Positions 1 to 9,433 of a DNA stretch of 64,000 nucleotides are shown here, piece by piece; position 1 is the stretch's first letter; every line of letters begins with the position of its first letter. Origin of the DNA: Winogradskyella psychrotolerans. Lineage in GTDB: Bacteria; Bacteroidota; Bacteroidia; Flavobacteriales; Flavobacteriaceae. Under the pieces are notes generated by a model. That model was not told where the DNA came from, did not search any database, and saw nothing but the letters and a program-made list of their open reading frames with translations. A program made the position numbers and the translations under genes. The DNA is taken from assembly GCF_018860545.1 (NCBI RefSeq), contig NZ_JAHKPN010000039.1, positions 1 to 64,000 of the forward strand, given 5' to 3'.

Positions 1-77
1 GGTTTACAGTGGAATACGACGAACCAAGCAACGGTGCACGTAAAGAATTTAAAGCCCATTTTACCTTGAAACGATAA
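1..77 (+). CDS. C-terminal end of a type IX secretion (type B sorting domain) protein, partial
   Basis: Only the last 24 codons lie in the window, read in the frame that starts at base 3 and stops with TAA at 75-77. The peptide ends in AHFTLKR, preceded by an acidic/aromatic stretch with VEYDEPSNGARKEF. This resembles the end of the gliding-motility-associated C-terminal domain, the type B sorting signal of the type IX secretion system, which typically closes with a G/A-HFTL-K/R pattern. The gene lies 6 bp upstream of a PorP/SprF gene. That pairing is common in Flavobacteriaceae, where the PorP/SprF protein helps export or anchor the large adhesin encoded before it. The rest of the protein is outside the window, so its function is unknown. 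Confidence 0.6.
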   Translation, partial: FTVEYDEPSNGARKEFKAHFTLKR

Positions 78-83
78 GAAATT

Positions 84-1097
84 ATGAAATTAAAAAAGTT
101 TTGTTTAGTAGTATTTATAGCTTTTGTGGCAAATTTTAGCTTTGCCCAAGAAGGTATTCCTATTTATTCTGATTATTTAACAGATAATTATTATTTAATT
201 CACCCTTCAATGGCTGGTGTTGCTAACTGTGCTAAAGTGAGATTAACAGCAAGACAACAATGGTTTGGTGTTGATGATGCTCCTAGCTTACAAACTTTAA
301 GTATGAATGGACGAATAGGAGAGTCTCCTGTAGCCATTGGTGGTGTTCTTTTTAATGATTCTAATGGGTATCATTCTACAGTTGGTGGTTATGCGACTTT
401 TGCCTATCACTTAATGTTTTCAAGAAATGAGATTGATTTAAATATGCTATCGTTTGGGTTAAGTGCTGGGTTCTTACAATATAAACTTGATGAAACAAGT
501 TGGTTAGCGCCTGGTGAATTTGATGCGGCAGTTGCAGGAATTGAACAAAGTGCTACAAATTTTAATATTGATTTTGGATTCTCTTATCATTTTGTAGATT
601 TCTATGCACATTTCACGGCTAAGAATATTTTAGATAATGATGGTGTCAATTATAACCAAAATGGAGAGTTTGAATTTAAAAACTTAAGAACTTATTTAGT
701 GTCTTCTGGTTATACGTTTAGTCAGTATGGTAGTGATTGGAGCTATGAGCCTTCTATAATGTATATGTATAGAGATGCAACAGCAGAATCTTCAATAGAT
801 ATAAATGCTAAAGTTTATAAGGAAATGGATTTTGGTAAAGTTTGGGGTGGATTATCTTACAGACGTAGTTTAGATGGAGCAGAGTTTCAAGATGGGTCTG
901 GTGTTAGCAGTCAAAAACTACAATACATCACGCCATTTTTGGGTGTAGATTATAATAATTTTGTGTTTGCATATACCTATTCGTATCAAGCAAATACTGT
1001 GAATTTTAATTCAGGAGGTTTTCATCAATTAACGCTTGGATTTAACTTCAACTGTAGACGAGAGAAATATGAATGTAATTGTCCTGCAATTAACTAA
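84..1097 (+). CDS. PorP/SprF family type IX secretion system membrane protein
   Basis: This 337-residue protein opens with a signal peptide (about residues 1-21, cleaved after FSFAQ). An early conserved block follows with YLIHPSMAGV and LTARQQWFG, characteristic of the PorP/SprF family. The rest is made of alternating aromatic/glycine strands expected of an outer-membrane beta-barrel, ending in a Cys-rich tail (CRREKYECNC). PorP/SprF proteins are outer-membrane partners of the type IX secretion system. Flavobacteria carry many paralogues, usually directly downstream of a large type B sorted adhesin, as here (6 bp gap). I infer that this copy serves the protein ending at base 77. Orthology to the core PorP or SprF cannot be decided from one copy, so no symbol is given. 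Confidence 0.9.
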   Translation: MKLKKFCLVVFIAFVANFSFAQEGIPIYSDYLTDNYYLIHPSMAGVANCAKVRLTARQQWFGVDDAPSLQTLSMNGRIGESPVAIGGVLFNDSNGYHSTVGGYATFAYHLMFSRNEIDLNMLSFGLSAGFLQYKLDETSWLAPGEFDAAVAGIEQSATNFNIDFGFSYHFVDFYAHFTAKNILDNDGVNYNQNGEFEFKNLRTYLVSSGYTFSQYGSDWSYEPSIMYMYRDATAESSIDINAKVYKEMDFGKVWGGLSYRRSLDGAEFQDGSGVSSQKLQYITPFLGVDYNNFVFAYTYSYQANTVNFNSGGFHQLTLGFNFNCRREKYECNCPAIN

Positions 1098-1116
1098 TAT
1101 TTTTAATACATAAAAT

Positions 1117-1150
1117 AAAAGAGGCTTAATGAAAATTGAGCCTCTTTTGT
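1117..1150. terminator. Bidirectional rho-independent terminator
   Basis: A 10-bp perfect stem (AAAAGAGGCT / AGCCTCTTTT) encloses a 12-nt loop, with A and T runs on its two flanks. It lies between two convergent genes and can stop transcription from both. Confidence 0.85.
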
Positions 1151-1166
1151 TTATGGTAACATTTAA

Positions 1167-2333
1167 TTATTCCCATTTGTAATTTTTCTGTTCCGCTTGA
1201 GATTTTAAAGCTTTAATCATGGCACTTTCTAGGCTGTTATTAGAATCTTTAGTATGCTTAGCAATATACTCGCGGCGATTAAGGTTTAATGTTGCTATTT
1301 CTTCTTGAAGCTTCTTACGTAATTGTGCTTTTTCTTCAACATAAGTTTTGATTTCAGATTTAGATTTTCCCTGTAATTCTTCAGGTAATTCGCTATCTTT
1401 TATTTCATCATAAGAGAAATCAGCTTCTTTTTCGGCATCTACTAAATCCCAAGAACTGTTTTTGTATAATCGCGAACTTTTGCTAACTGTTCTACTTACA
1501 GCATTAGCTTTATTATAACTTCTCGCATTGGAATCTTGTTCCGCTTGCATTTCCATTTTAGCTCGGCCTGCACTTCCATAAGCCACATAAGTTTTATTTA
1601 ATTTTTCATTCAATTCTAAAATTTGATCATCATAAGGTGATGCTATGTGAACGGTTGCTGCGTTATGATTGATAGCCATGTAATTTCCGTGTGTTAAATC
1701 CGCTCCATCTTTCCATTGCGTTGCAATCCCTTGATTATAATCACCACAAAAAATAGTATTCACGGTAACGTCATTTTGATGTGCTAATTTAGAAGCATCT
1801 TTATAACTCACGTTACCTTGAGAGTAGGGTTCATTTCCGGCAATAAAAATAAGTTTTAAATCCTCTTTGCTATTTCCCCATTCTAATTGATTTAAAGCGG
1901 TGTTAATTACTTTTCCACAATACTCATTTCCGCCATTAGTCGTTAACGAGAATAGCGATTTTGAAATTTCATCCAAATCATCACTAAAAGCAATGACTTG
2001 TCTTAAATAGCCTTCATCTGCATTAAGATTGTCATTGCCATATTCATATAGTGCGATTTTTAGATTAGGACTTTGATCTTCGCATTTGGCGTAAGACAAT
2101 TCATTTACAATTTTCCAAAGTTGGGCTTTGGCTTGATCGATTAAACCATCCATACTATTACTAGTATCTAATAACAACGCGACTTTTATTTCAGGATTTT
2201 CAGCTGTAGAGGTTGTGTTAATTACAGTTTCCGAAATGGCTAAATCTTGTGTTCTGTTTTTCGATTTTGCATTACAAGCAGTTAACGATGCTAAGATTAA
2301 TGCAAATACTAAGGTTTTAAATTGTGTTTTCAT
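1167..2333 (-). CDS. von Willebrand factor A domain lipoprotein
   Basis: The protein has 388 residues. The N-terminus is a lipoprotein signal (LTAC lipobox, Cys20), so it is probably anchored in a membrane facing the periplasm or surface. A vWA domain starts at about residue 50 with VALLLDTSNSMD, a complete DxSxS metal-ion (MIDAS) motif. The C-terminal third is charged and probably helical, rich in Lys and Glu, with a KSKSEIKTYVEEKAQLRKKL segment. vWA domains bind metal and mediate protein contacts. The partner and process cannot be read from the sequence. It is the second gene of a two-gene operon, 5 bp behind a SIMPL-domain gene, so the two products probably act together in the envelope. 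Confidence 0.8.
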   Translation of the reverse strand: MKTQFKTLVFALILASLTACNAKSKNRTQDLAISETVINTTSTAENPEIKVALLLDTSNSMDGLIDQAKAQLWKIVNELSYAKCEDQSPNLKIALYEYGNDNLNADEGYLRQVIAFSDDLDEISKSLFSLTTNGGNEYCGKVINTALNQLEWGNSKEDLKLIFIAGNEPYSQGNVSYKDASKLAHQNDVTVNTIFCGDYNQGIATQWKDGADLTHGNYMAINHNAATVHIASPYDDQILELNEKLNKTYVAYGSAGRAKMEMQAEQDSNARSYNKANAVSRTVSKSSRLYKNSSWDLVDAEKEADFSYDEIKDSELPEELQGKSKSEIKTYVEEKAQLRKKLQEEIATLNLNRREYIAKHTKDSNNSLESAMIKALKSQAEQKNYKWE

Positions 2334-2338
2334 GTTTT

Positions 2339-3367
2339 TTATTTTTTAGTGTTTAACTCTTTAACGTCTATAGTTCCATTCGGAGAAATCACATAATATT
2401 TATGATCTATTTTTGTTTCAACTACAGGTGTTACTTTAGCTTCTTTCGGTTTCGGAGTAAAAACTAATTTTATATTCATACCTATTTGAACAACGGGTTC
2501 AAGAATTGAAGGATGAATCACCACATCATAATTCTCATACGTTAAAGGTTGATAATAATAAGAGGTCTGTTTTTTTACTGTGGTAACGCCTTTGTTTTTA
2601 TCTAAAGCTTCAACAGAAGTACTATTATAGGCTTGATAGCTTTGGTAGAAATCCTTTGGAAAATAACAGTATTTATCATCTGCAATAGCTACATTATAAG
2701 TCGTCATGTCAAACCCAAGAGCTTTGTAATAGGCTTTCTTTTCATCAATAAGTTTCAGTAATTCATCTTGAAGATTTTTATAGACCTCTTGAATATTGTC
2801 TATATAATAATCAACCTTTACCAGATTATAAATTTCACTTTGAGCACAAGCTGATAAAATGGCTTCAAATTGACTGGTTTTTGTAAATTGGATATGAATG
2901 TTTTGTTGTAATTCAAATCCCTTAGGAACTTCAGTATAGGTTTTGCTGAATAGTTTCTTTGTAACTTCAACTTCATAGATAGGAATAAAAGAAATCACAT
3001 CAATCGCCATATTTTTTTGAGAGATGCCAATAGCGTTTAAACGCTGTTTAATACTGTCTATACGTGCTGTCATTAATTGACTAGTCATCTCTGCAGACGA
3101 TCCCATTTGAGAGACATTGAATATTGCTGTGTAAGTCGTAGCGCTTGCATTTTGAAGCGCTTTTACATCTACCGTTAATACATTACTGGGATGGAGTGTT
3201 TGATGAATTTGCTGCTGAACTGTTGGATTATAGATTTGTGCATTTCCAGAGCTTAAAATATTCTGTCTAGAAATATCTTGGGTAATTTCATTATAATTTC
3301 CGCGGTGTTGTGCTGAAAGACTAAAGCAGCTTATAAATAGTACTAGAAGTAAATTGATGGATTTCAT
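2339..3367 (-). CDS. SIMPL-domain (DUF541-like) periplasmic protein
   Basis: The 342-residue protein has a signal peptide ending at SLSAQ. The central part, roughly residues 60-240, fits the SIMPL/DUF541 fold. It has a repeated motif where a first strand carries the subject and residue M-T-S-Q-L is followed by IDSIKQRLNAIGI and later by paired strands of the form ELQQNIHIQFT. A long helix (YKNLQDELLKLIDEKKAYYKALGF) matches the region just before the second repeat in this family. SIMPL proteins are periplasmic and poorly understood. Some family members have been linked to stress or to envelope integrity, which I do not extend to this copy. It is the first gene of a minus-strand pair with the vWA lipoprotein. 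The family call is by pattern and moderately certain. Confidence 0.6.
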   Translation of the reverse strand: MKSINLLLVLFISCFSLSAQHRGNYNEITQDISRQNILSSGNAQIYNPTVQQQIHQTLHPSNVLTVDVKALQNASATTYTAIFNVSQMGSSAEMTSQLMTARIDSIKQRLNAIGISQKNMAIDVISFIPIYEVEVTKKLFSKTYTEVPKGFELQQNIHIQFTKTSQFEAILSACAQSEIYNLVKVDYYIDNIQEVYKNLQDELLKLIDEKKAYYKALGFDMTTYNVAIADDKYCYFPKDFYQSYQAYNSTSVEALDKNKGVTTVKKQTSYYYQPLTYENYDVVIHPSILEPVVQIGMNIKLVFTPKPKEAKVTPVVETKIDHKYYVISPNGTIDVKELNTKK

Positions 3368-3533
3368 TTTTTAGAATTGTTTTTTGATTTATGCAGTAAA
3401 GCTCTTGTGAAAAAACAAGAATCAAAATTCTTAATGAGTGATGCGAGACTCTGAGTGAGTAAAGTGCGCTACCTATTTAGTAGAACCGACTTTATCGGTA
3501 TAAAAAGGGGTTGAAATTTCAGTAGCCCATTTT

Positions 3534-5753
3534 TTGAAACCAAATAAAGTATGTAGTTTAGTCCAACTAATTAAAAGCGAAGTGAGAATTTCTAAAACAT
3601 ATTATATACTGCTATTATTTTGCCTTATCGGTTTTTTATCTTTTGGGCAGAATAGGGAGGTAAAACGTGCCGATGAAAAGGCTGTGTTTACAATAAGGGG
3701 TTCTGTATCTGAAAAAGGAACTCATAAACCGTATAAGAATGTTGAGATTCTAGTAAATGGTGGGAAGTATGTAACCACTAGTTTTGATGGAACCTTTGAT
3801 ATACAAGCTAAAATTGGTGACGAGTTGATTGTGAAGCATCCCGATTTTGAAACTATTTACTACACAATAAAATCAAATGAGCGTATTAATATCGAAGTTG
3901 TAGATGCGCAACAATCTATTTCGCGTAGTAGTAGAAATAAGAGCGATTTTAAGCGTTTTAATCAAATGATTGATTCCGCTGATGCTTACCTCAAAAAGGA
4001 TGCTGAAAGAAGTATCAAGTTTATTGGAGATGCTTTAAATGTCAATGTAACGGCTGCACAAAGTGCTGAAGCACAAGAATTATTAGGAGATATATATGTG
4101 TTCTGGAAACAGTTCGATTTGGCGATTTCAGCGTATAGAATTAGCCTTCAAAATACAGAAACGGCGTCGGCAAAATTGAAGTTAGCCAAAGCGTACTTAA
4201 ATAATGAAAATTTTGAAACTAGCATAGCAACTTATAAGGAGATAGATGAAAATACCTTGTCTAATTATGAAAAAACAGTTTGGTATGAAGGCATTGGTGA
4301 TGCTTATTTGAAATCGAAAAAATTTGATGACGCTATAAAGGCTTATGAAGATGGATTGACGGTGGCTAAGAAACACTTAATAGCTCCAAAAATCACCGAT
4401 TTAAACTCTAGGATAGCTCAGGTGTATAGTGAGCAAGGGCAAACAAGCAAGGCAAAAGGTTACTTTACGAATTCATTGAATTTAGCGAAGCAAGAAAACA
4501 AGAAACGCGCTGTTGAAGAGCAGGTGAAAGTTGCTGAATTTAATAGTGAAAATGCAGAATACGAAAGTGAAATCGTTTTAAGAAAACAAGCGTTAGAAGG
4601 AATAAAAGATATTGAAACCGATTCTATAATTAGTAATGAAAGTCCAATTACATCTCAAAAGCAAAATTATAAAATTGGTAATGCCTATTTATTAAGTAAT
4701 GATTTAACCAATGCCATTCCGTACTTAGAGAAAAGTATGGAAGAAGCAGGAGAACGAGGTGATTTAGATGTAAAATTAGATGCCACACGTAAGCTTTCTG
4801 AAGTTAATGCGCGGTTAGGGAATACAGAAAAAACAATCGCTTATAATGAAGAATATAAGGATGTTGTAGATGAATTATACGCTAGGAAAAGACAAGAAAT
4901 TTCTCAAGCGGCACGTTTTAGTCGCAATATTGCAGAGCAGCAAAATAGAATAACCTCTCTAGAGAGTGATCGCGCATTATCTAAAAGTACTTATGAATTA
5001 ACCCAAGAACGTAATAAAAGTCAACAACTTATTATTTATTCTTTAATAGGTGGTTTAATCCTATTGCTAATTACGGGTTTTTTAATGTTTAAATACATCA
5101 AACAACAACGATTGGCGAATAATTTATTAGCCTTAAAATCGTTGCGAAGCCAAATGAATCCACACTTTATTTTTAACGCTTTAAATTCTGTGAACACATT
5201 TATCGCGACCAATGATGAGCGAACCGCTAACAAATATTTGTCGGATTTTTCACAATTGATGCGTGCTGTATTAGAAAATAGTGAGGAAGATTTCATTCCA
5301 CTAAAAAAGGAAATCGAATTGTTAAATTTATATACGAAGCTCGAACATTTCAGGTTTCAAGATAAGTTTGATTATACTATTGATGTGGATGACGCTGTGG
5401 ATGTTGAAGAATTCCAGATTCCACCAATGTTATTACAGCCGTATATTGAAAATGCAGTTTGGCATGGCTTGCGTTACAAAAGAGATAAAGGGCATTTAAA
5501 TATTACAATTCAACCCAAATCTAAAGATGAAATAACGATTACAATTTCTGATGATGGCATTGGTAGAAGTCGATCTAAAGCATTAAAAACAGATCATCAG
5601 AAAAAACAAAATTCAAAAGGCATGAACAACATTAAAAAACGAGTTGCCATTTTGAATGAAATGTATAAAGATAAAGTAGATGTAACGATTAATGATTTTC
5701 AGGACATGGAAGATGCAGGAACAAAAGTGGTCGTGACCCTAAAAAAAGATTAA
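3534..5753 (+). CDS. TPR-containing sensor histidine kinase of the LytS/YehU type
   Basis: Domains in order: a hydrophobic signal/anchor (about residues 20-38, ending FLSFGQ), a CarboxypepD_reg-like beta-sandwich (about 50-120), TPR repeats (about 150-440), a coiled coil, a transmembrane helix (IIYSLIGGLILLLITGFLMF), then the His_kinase domain with phospho-acceptor His544 in QMNPHFIFNALNSV. The ATPase part has PPMLLQPYIENAVWHG and ISDDGIG. The kinase is paired with the LytTR regulator that starts 2 bp downstream. The longest frame opens with TTG at 3534. An in-frame GTG at 3582 gives a cleaner signal peptide (RISKTYYILLLFCLIG) and may be the true start, because no ATG precedes the domain. The ligand is unknown. 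The periplasmic beta-sandwich plus TPR array suggests that it senses an envelope protein. Confidence 0.85.
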   Translation: MKPNKVCSLVQLIKSEVRISKTYYILLLFCLIGFLSFGQNREVKRADEKAVFTIRGSVSEKGTHKPYKNVEILVNGGKYVTTSFDGTFDIQAKIGDELIVKHPDFETIYYTIKSNERINIEVVDAQQSISRSSRNKSDFKRFNQMIDSADAYLKKDAERSIKFIGDALNVNVTAAQSAEAQELLGDIYVFWKQFDLAISAYRISLQNTETASAKLKLAKAYLNNENFETSIATYKEIDENTLSNYEKTVWYEGIGDAYLKSKKFDDAIKAYEDGLTVAKKHLIAPKITDLNSRIAQVYSEQGQTSKAKGYFTNSLNLAKQENKKRAVEEQVKVAEFNSENAEYESEIVLRKQALEGIKDIETDSIISNESPITSQKQNYKIGNAYLLSNDLTNAIPYLEKSMEEAGERGDLDVKLDATRKLSEVNARLGNTEKTIAYNEEYKDVVDELYARKRQEISQAARFSRNIAEQQNRITSLESDRALSKSTYELTQERNKSQQLIIYSLIGGLILLLITGFLMFKYIKQQRLANNLLALKSLRSQMNPHFIFNALNSVNTFIATNDERTANKYLSDFSQLMRAVLENSEEDFIPLKKEIELLNLYTKLEHFRFQDKFDYTIDVDDAVDVEEFQIPPMLLQPYIENAVWHGLRYKRDKGHLNITIQPKSKDEITITISDDGIGRSRSKALKTDHQKKQNSKGMNNIKKRVAILNEMYKDKVDVTINDFQDMEDAGTKVVVTLKKD

Positions 5754-5755
5754 AT

Positions 5756-6490
5756 ATGAAATTGAATGCCATCATCGTAGAAGACGAAGAAAATAGTAGA
5801 TTAATTCTACGGAATTATTTGACAAAGTATTGCCCAAACATTTCAATTTTAGGAGAAGCTGCTAATATTGAAGAGGCTTTAATTTTAATTCGTAATCATG
5901 ATTTGGATGTCGTGTTTTTAGATGTAGAGATGCCTTATGGTAATGCTTTTGATTTATTGGATAAGGTTGGTGATATTAATTTTGAAACCATATTTGTAAC
6001 GGCTTATAATCATTATGCAATTGATGCTTTAAATGCACATGCCTCTTATTATTTAATGAAGCCTATTTCTATAGACGAATTGATAAAGGCTGTGGATTAT
6101 GTTACTGAAATTAGAAGTAAAGAAGATGCGCTTCAAGATCAGATTTTAGTCCCAAAAACAAATTCGGTTAATGGTAAAATAACACTTCCACAGCAAGATG
6201 GTTTTGAGGTAATAGAAACTGCAGACATTATGTATTGCAAAGCTGATGATAATTACACTGAAATTTATTTTAATAACAACAAGAAGAAACTCGTTAGTAA
6301 AACTTTGAAGTACATTGAAGAAAGCCTAAAAGATGCCAATTTCGCTAGGGTGCATAAAAGCTATTTAGTTAACGTCAATGAAATTGTAAAATACGTAAAA
6401 GGTAAGGGAGGAAGTGTGGTGTTAAGTAGCGGAAAAGAAATTATGGTGTCAGCTTCAAAGAAGTCTGATTTATTGTCTTATTTCAAGTGA
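5756..6490 (+). CDS. LytTR-family response regulator
   Basis: This 244-residue protein has an N-terminal receiver domain (about 1-120) with the acidic pair VEDEE and phospho-acceptor Asp56 in VVFLDVEMP. It also has the switch Thr in FVTAYNH and the conserved Lys in LMKPI. The C-terminal LytTR DNA-binding domain (about 145-240) carries ADDNYTEIYF and FARVHKSYLVNVNEI, the latter matching the conserved R-x-H-[RK]-S-x-x-V-N element. It starts 2 bp after the kinase gene, so the two are an operon and a cognate pair. LytTR regulators bind DNA as dimers at direct repeats. No target site could be identified here. Confidence 0.95.
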   Translation: MKLNAIIVEDEENSRLILRNYLTKYCPNISILGEAANIEEALILIRNHDLDVVFLDVEMPYGNAFDLLDKVGDINFETIFVTAYNHYAIDALNAHASYYLMKPISIDELIKAVDYVTEIRSKEDALQDQILVPKTNSVNGKITLPQQDGFEVIETADIMYCKADDNYTEIYFNNNKKKLVSKTLKYIEESLKDANFARVHKSYLVNVNEIVKYVKGKGGSVVLSSGKEIMVSASKKSDLLSYFK

Positions 6491-6495
6491 TCGTA

Positions 6496-6732
6496 TCAAT
6501 TCAATTCTCTTCGGTTGAATTTAGGTTGAAATTTCCGTGGTTCTTTTTTGACTAGCTTTTTTTTAAGTAGTAAATAACAAATAGAACCTAAAGCGGGTAA
6601 GAATAATATAGCGAGAAACCATACGGTGCTCATATAAGGAGATTTAAACCGAGATCGTGTAATATCAAAAATTGCCCAAAACCAAAATACAATTGCGATA
6701 ATAATAAAACCAAACATTAAAAAAGATGCCAT
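6496..6732 (-). CDS. Small membrane protein with PLD nuclease N-terminal domain
   Basis: The product has 78 residues. Two transmembrane helices (MFGFIIIAIVFWFWAIFDI and VWFLAILFLPALGSICYLLL) flank a short loop containing RSRFKSPYMSTVWF. They are followed by a basic tail (KKKLVKKEPRKFQPKF). This is the PLDc_N (PF13396) pattern, W-x-x-D...P...W.....P..G...Y, which occurs alone or ahead of cardiolipin-synthase domains. Here no phospholipase domain follows, so it is a stand-alone membrane protein of unknown role. It converges on the LytTR gene with only 5 bp between the stop codons. Confidence 0.75.
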   Translation of the reverse strand: MASFLMFGFIIIAIVFWFWAIFDITRSRFKSPYMSTVWFLAILFLPALGSICYLLLKKKLVKKEPRKFQPKFNRRELN

Positions 6733-6756
6733 AATCTGGTGTGTAAATTCATATAT

Positions 6757-7548
6757 TTAAATACCCAACTCTACAACTAAGCCTTCATTAGCTCTCACAT
6801 TAAATACCGTATTATCTTCAAAAATTAAATACTGCCCTTTAATTCCAACTAATTTTCCTGAGTAGCTTGGAGTTTTGCTTAAGTTAAGACTTTTTGGCTT
6901 TTCAGGATACTGGTCTACCGGAAAATGTATATGAGTCTCTGTGTTGTTCTCAATAAAATAAGGTAAAGCTTCTTCAGGAATAAAGGCTTTTAAATTATGT
7001 CTCCATTCTAATAAATCTTCATCTTTAATATCATTTTTCAACATGGTTCTCCAATTGGTTTTATCGGCAACATGGTCTTTTAAAGCGACTTCAGTAATAC
7101 CTGCTAAATACCGGTTGGGAACTTCTACAATTTCAACAGCTTCATGAGCACCTTGATCAATCCAACGTGTTGGCACTTGGCTTTTTCTTGTAACACCAAC
7201 TTTTACGTTACTGGAATTAGCTAAATACACAATATGCGGTTGTAGTTGCACTTTTTTTTCATACTCTAAATCCCGATCTTCTTTTCCTAAATGTGCGGTG
7301 CTTAATTCTGGTCGCATTATCCAATCTCCAGCAAAAGGTTTATCAAAAAAACAGGTCTTACAAAAGCCTTGTCTGTAAATGGGACGGTCTAATCCGCAGC
7401 TTAAACATTGGTGTCCAACCAATTTTATAGTAATGGTTTTATTCAATAATTGATTGACATGAATAAAGTCATTTTCAAAGACTAAATAGTATTGAATAGG
7501 TTCTAAAAATTCGGTTTGCATTTTAGTGAGGACTCCAGTATAAACCAT
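6757..7548 (-). CDS. DUF2797 domain-containing protein
   Basis: The 263-residue protein contains a four-cysteine zinc-finger-like element near residues 50-68 (CLSCG...CKTC), followed by DKPFAGDWIMRPELSTAHLG and HIVYLANSSNVKVGVTRKSQVPTRWIDQGA. The latter block is the hallmark of DUF2797 and looks like a GIY-YIG-like core (Y-x-x-x-V-K-V-G-V-T). No enzymatic activity is established for the family. The gene is divergent from the GH3-family gene with 53 bp between the starts, so the two share a promoter region. Confidence 0.8.
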   Translation of the reverse strand: MVYTGVLTKMQTEFLEPIQYYLVFENDFIHVNQLLNKTITIKLVGHQCLSCGLDRPIYRQGFCKTCFFDKPFAGDWIMRPELSTAHLGKEDRDLEYEKKVQLQPHIVYLANSSNVKVGVTRKSQVPTRWIDQGAHEAVEIVEVPNRYLAGITEVALKDHVADKTNWRTMLKNDIKDEDLLEWRHNLKAFIPEEALPYFIENNTETHIHFPVDQYPEKPKSLNLSKTPSYSGKLVGIKGQYLIFEDNTVFNVRANEGLVVELGI

Positions 7549-7601
7549 GAAAGAAATTTAGTATTTTTAGCATTAATTAATAGTGTAAAGATAGCCAATC
7601 C

Positions 7602-9119
7602 ATGCCAATTCCTATTGTAAATTCCATTGCGTCTTGGTTTTTGAAAAAACGATTCCATCAAATAGAGTTGTTTTTAAAATACCCTAACGAAGTCCAAAAC
7701 GAATTACTTTTTAGTTTATTAAAGTTTTCTAAAGACACTGAGATAGGAAGGCAGTATGATTTCGATTCTATAAAAACGTATAGAGAATTTAATGAGCGAA
7801 TTCCTGTAGTAAATTATGAGGAATTTCAGCCGTTAATTGAACGTTCTCGTAATGGTGAGCAGAATATTTTTTGGCCTCGACCTATAAAATGGTTTGCTAA
7901 ATCTAGTGGTACTACTAATGCTAAAAGTAAATTTATTCCAGTAAGTTTTGAATCCTTAGAAGATTGCCATTATGCGGCAAGTAAGGATTTACTATGTATG
8001 TATTTAAATAATAATGAAGATGCGCAATTATTTACTGGTAAAAGTTTACGCTTAGGAGGGAGTAAAGAATTATACAAAGAAAACGGAACTGTATTTGGCG
8101 ATTTAAGCGCTATTCTTATTGATAATATGCCATTTTGGGCAGAGTTTAGCAGTACGCCAAGTAATCGCGTGTCGCTTATGAGCGATTGGGAAACTAAAAT
8201 GCAAGCTGTTGTAGAAGAAACGGTTGAGGAGAATGTTACCAGTTTGGCAGGTGTACCGTCTTGGATGTTGGTTCTAATGAATAACGTATTGGAGAAAACA
8301 GGGAAAGATAGTTTGTTTGATATATGGCCTAATCTAGAAGTTTATTTTCATGGAGGAGTAAATTTCAATCCATATATAGAACAGTATAAAGCTATTTTAC
8401 CGTCAGATAAGTTTAGGTATTATGAAATTTATAATGCTTCTGAAGGGTTTTTTGCGATTCAAGATCAAAATAATTCTGGTGATTTATTATTGATGTTAGA
8501 TTATGGGATTTTCTATGAGTTTATTCCCATGACATCCTATGGCACTGAAGAACAAAAAGTGATTCCCTTAGGTGAGGTGAAACTGAATACGAACTACGCG
8601 GTAATTATTACAACCAATGCTGGTTTATGGCGCTACAAAATTGGTGATACCATTCGTTTTGTAAGTTTAAGTCCACATAGAATTAGGGTGACCGGTAGAA
8701 CCAAACATCATATAAATGCTTTTGGTGAAGAATTAATTATTGAAAATGCGGAAGAAGCTTTTAAAGATGTATGCAAACGTACAGCTGCTGAGATTGTGGA
8801 TTACACAGCAGCCCCAATTTTTATGGATGGCAAAGAAAAGGGAGCGCATGAGTGGATTATTGAGTTTAAAAAACTACCCAATAATATGAGCCACTTTGAA
8901 GAGATGTTTGATAATTCCTTAAAGGCTTTAAATTCAGATTATGAAGCGAAACGTCTGAATAATATGACGCTCAACAAACCAAAAATTCACAGCGCAAGAC
9001 ATAATTTGTTCTATGATTGGTTAAAAGAACACAATAAGCTTGGAGGGCAACATAAAGTGCCACGTCTCTCCAATAGTAGAACTTATCTTGAGGAATTATT
9101 GCAGTTAAATCAGGTGTAA
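7602..9119 (+). CDS. GH3 auxin-responsive promoter family acyl-acid-amido synthetase-like protein
   Basis: The 505-residue protein is full length for bacterial GH3 proteins, which belong to the ANL adenylating superfamily. The ATP-binding Ser/Thr-rich motif is KSSGTTNAKSKFIPVS (about residue 103). The block YNASEGFFAIQD and the adenylate-binding region NAGLWRYKIGDTIRFV (about 345) follow, then the TGRTKHHINAFGEELI hinge. In plants GH3 enzymes link amino acids to jasmonate or auxin. Bacterial substrates are unknown, so only adenylation of a carboxylic acid is inferred. No signal peptide is seen, which points to the cytoplasm. The gene is single, with a 300-bp gap to the convergent clpX. Confidence 0.9.
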   Translation: MPIPIVNSIASWFLKKRFHQIELFLKYPNEVQNELLFSLLKFSKDTEIGRQYDFDSIKTYREFNERIPVVNYEEFQPLIERSRNGEQNIFWPRPIKWFAKSSGTTNAKSKFIPVSFESLEDCHYAASKDLLCMYLNNNEDAQLFTGKSLRLGGSKELYKENGTVFGDLSAILIDNMPFWAEFSSTPSNRVSLMSDWETKMQAVVEETVEENVTSLAGVPSWMLVLMNNVLEKTGKDSLFDIWPNLEVYFHGGVNFNPYIEQYKAILPSDKFRYYEIYNASEGFFAIQDQNNSGDLLLMLDYGIFYEFIPMTSYGTEEQKVIPLGEVKLNTNYAVIITTNAGLWRYKIGDTIRFVSLSPHRIRVTGRTKHHINAFGEELIIENAEEAFKDVCKRTAAEIVDYTAAPIFMDGKEKGAHEWIIEFKKLPNNMSHFEEMFDNSLKALNSDYEAKRLNNMTLNKPKIHSARHNLFYDWLKEHNKLGGQHKVPRLSNSRTYLEELLQLNQV

Positions 9120-9377
9120 AATTATTTCAGATACAGTAGTACAAAACTCTGGGGGATTTGTATTAGGAAACCTTACACTTTATCGCCAATAATAACATTT
9201 ACAATCACGATATCGTAAATCTAATAGATTTTAACTAATAAAAAAATCAAATTAAACTTACATTGATTGAAGCCTCTATATTAGCGGTAAATACATGTGC
9301 TGTCATTATTTAAATTCCCTCAACTATATATAAAGTATTGCGTGCAATATTTAATTAATCAATCCCTAACTAAAAAT

Positions 9378-9416
9378 AAAAACCACAATTTCGAATCTTG
9401 AAATTGTGGTTTTTTA
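9378..9416. terminator. Rho-independent terminator between GH3 and clpX
   Basis: A perfect stem of about 15 bp with a 7-nt loop, centred on CCACAATTTC / GAAATTGTGG, has U-rich tails in both directions. It lies just 3' of clpX and can also stop the GH3 transcript. The rest of the 314-bp gap from 9120 to 9433 is AT-rich and shows no reading frame or RNA that I recognise. Confidence 0.85.
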
Positions 9417-9433
9417 ATGATGTAAAATTGAAG

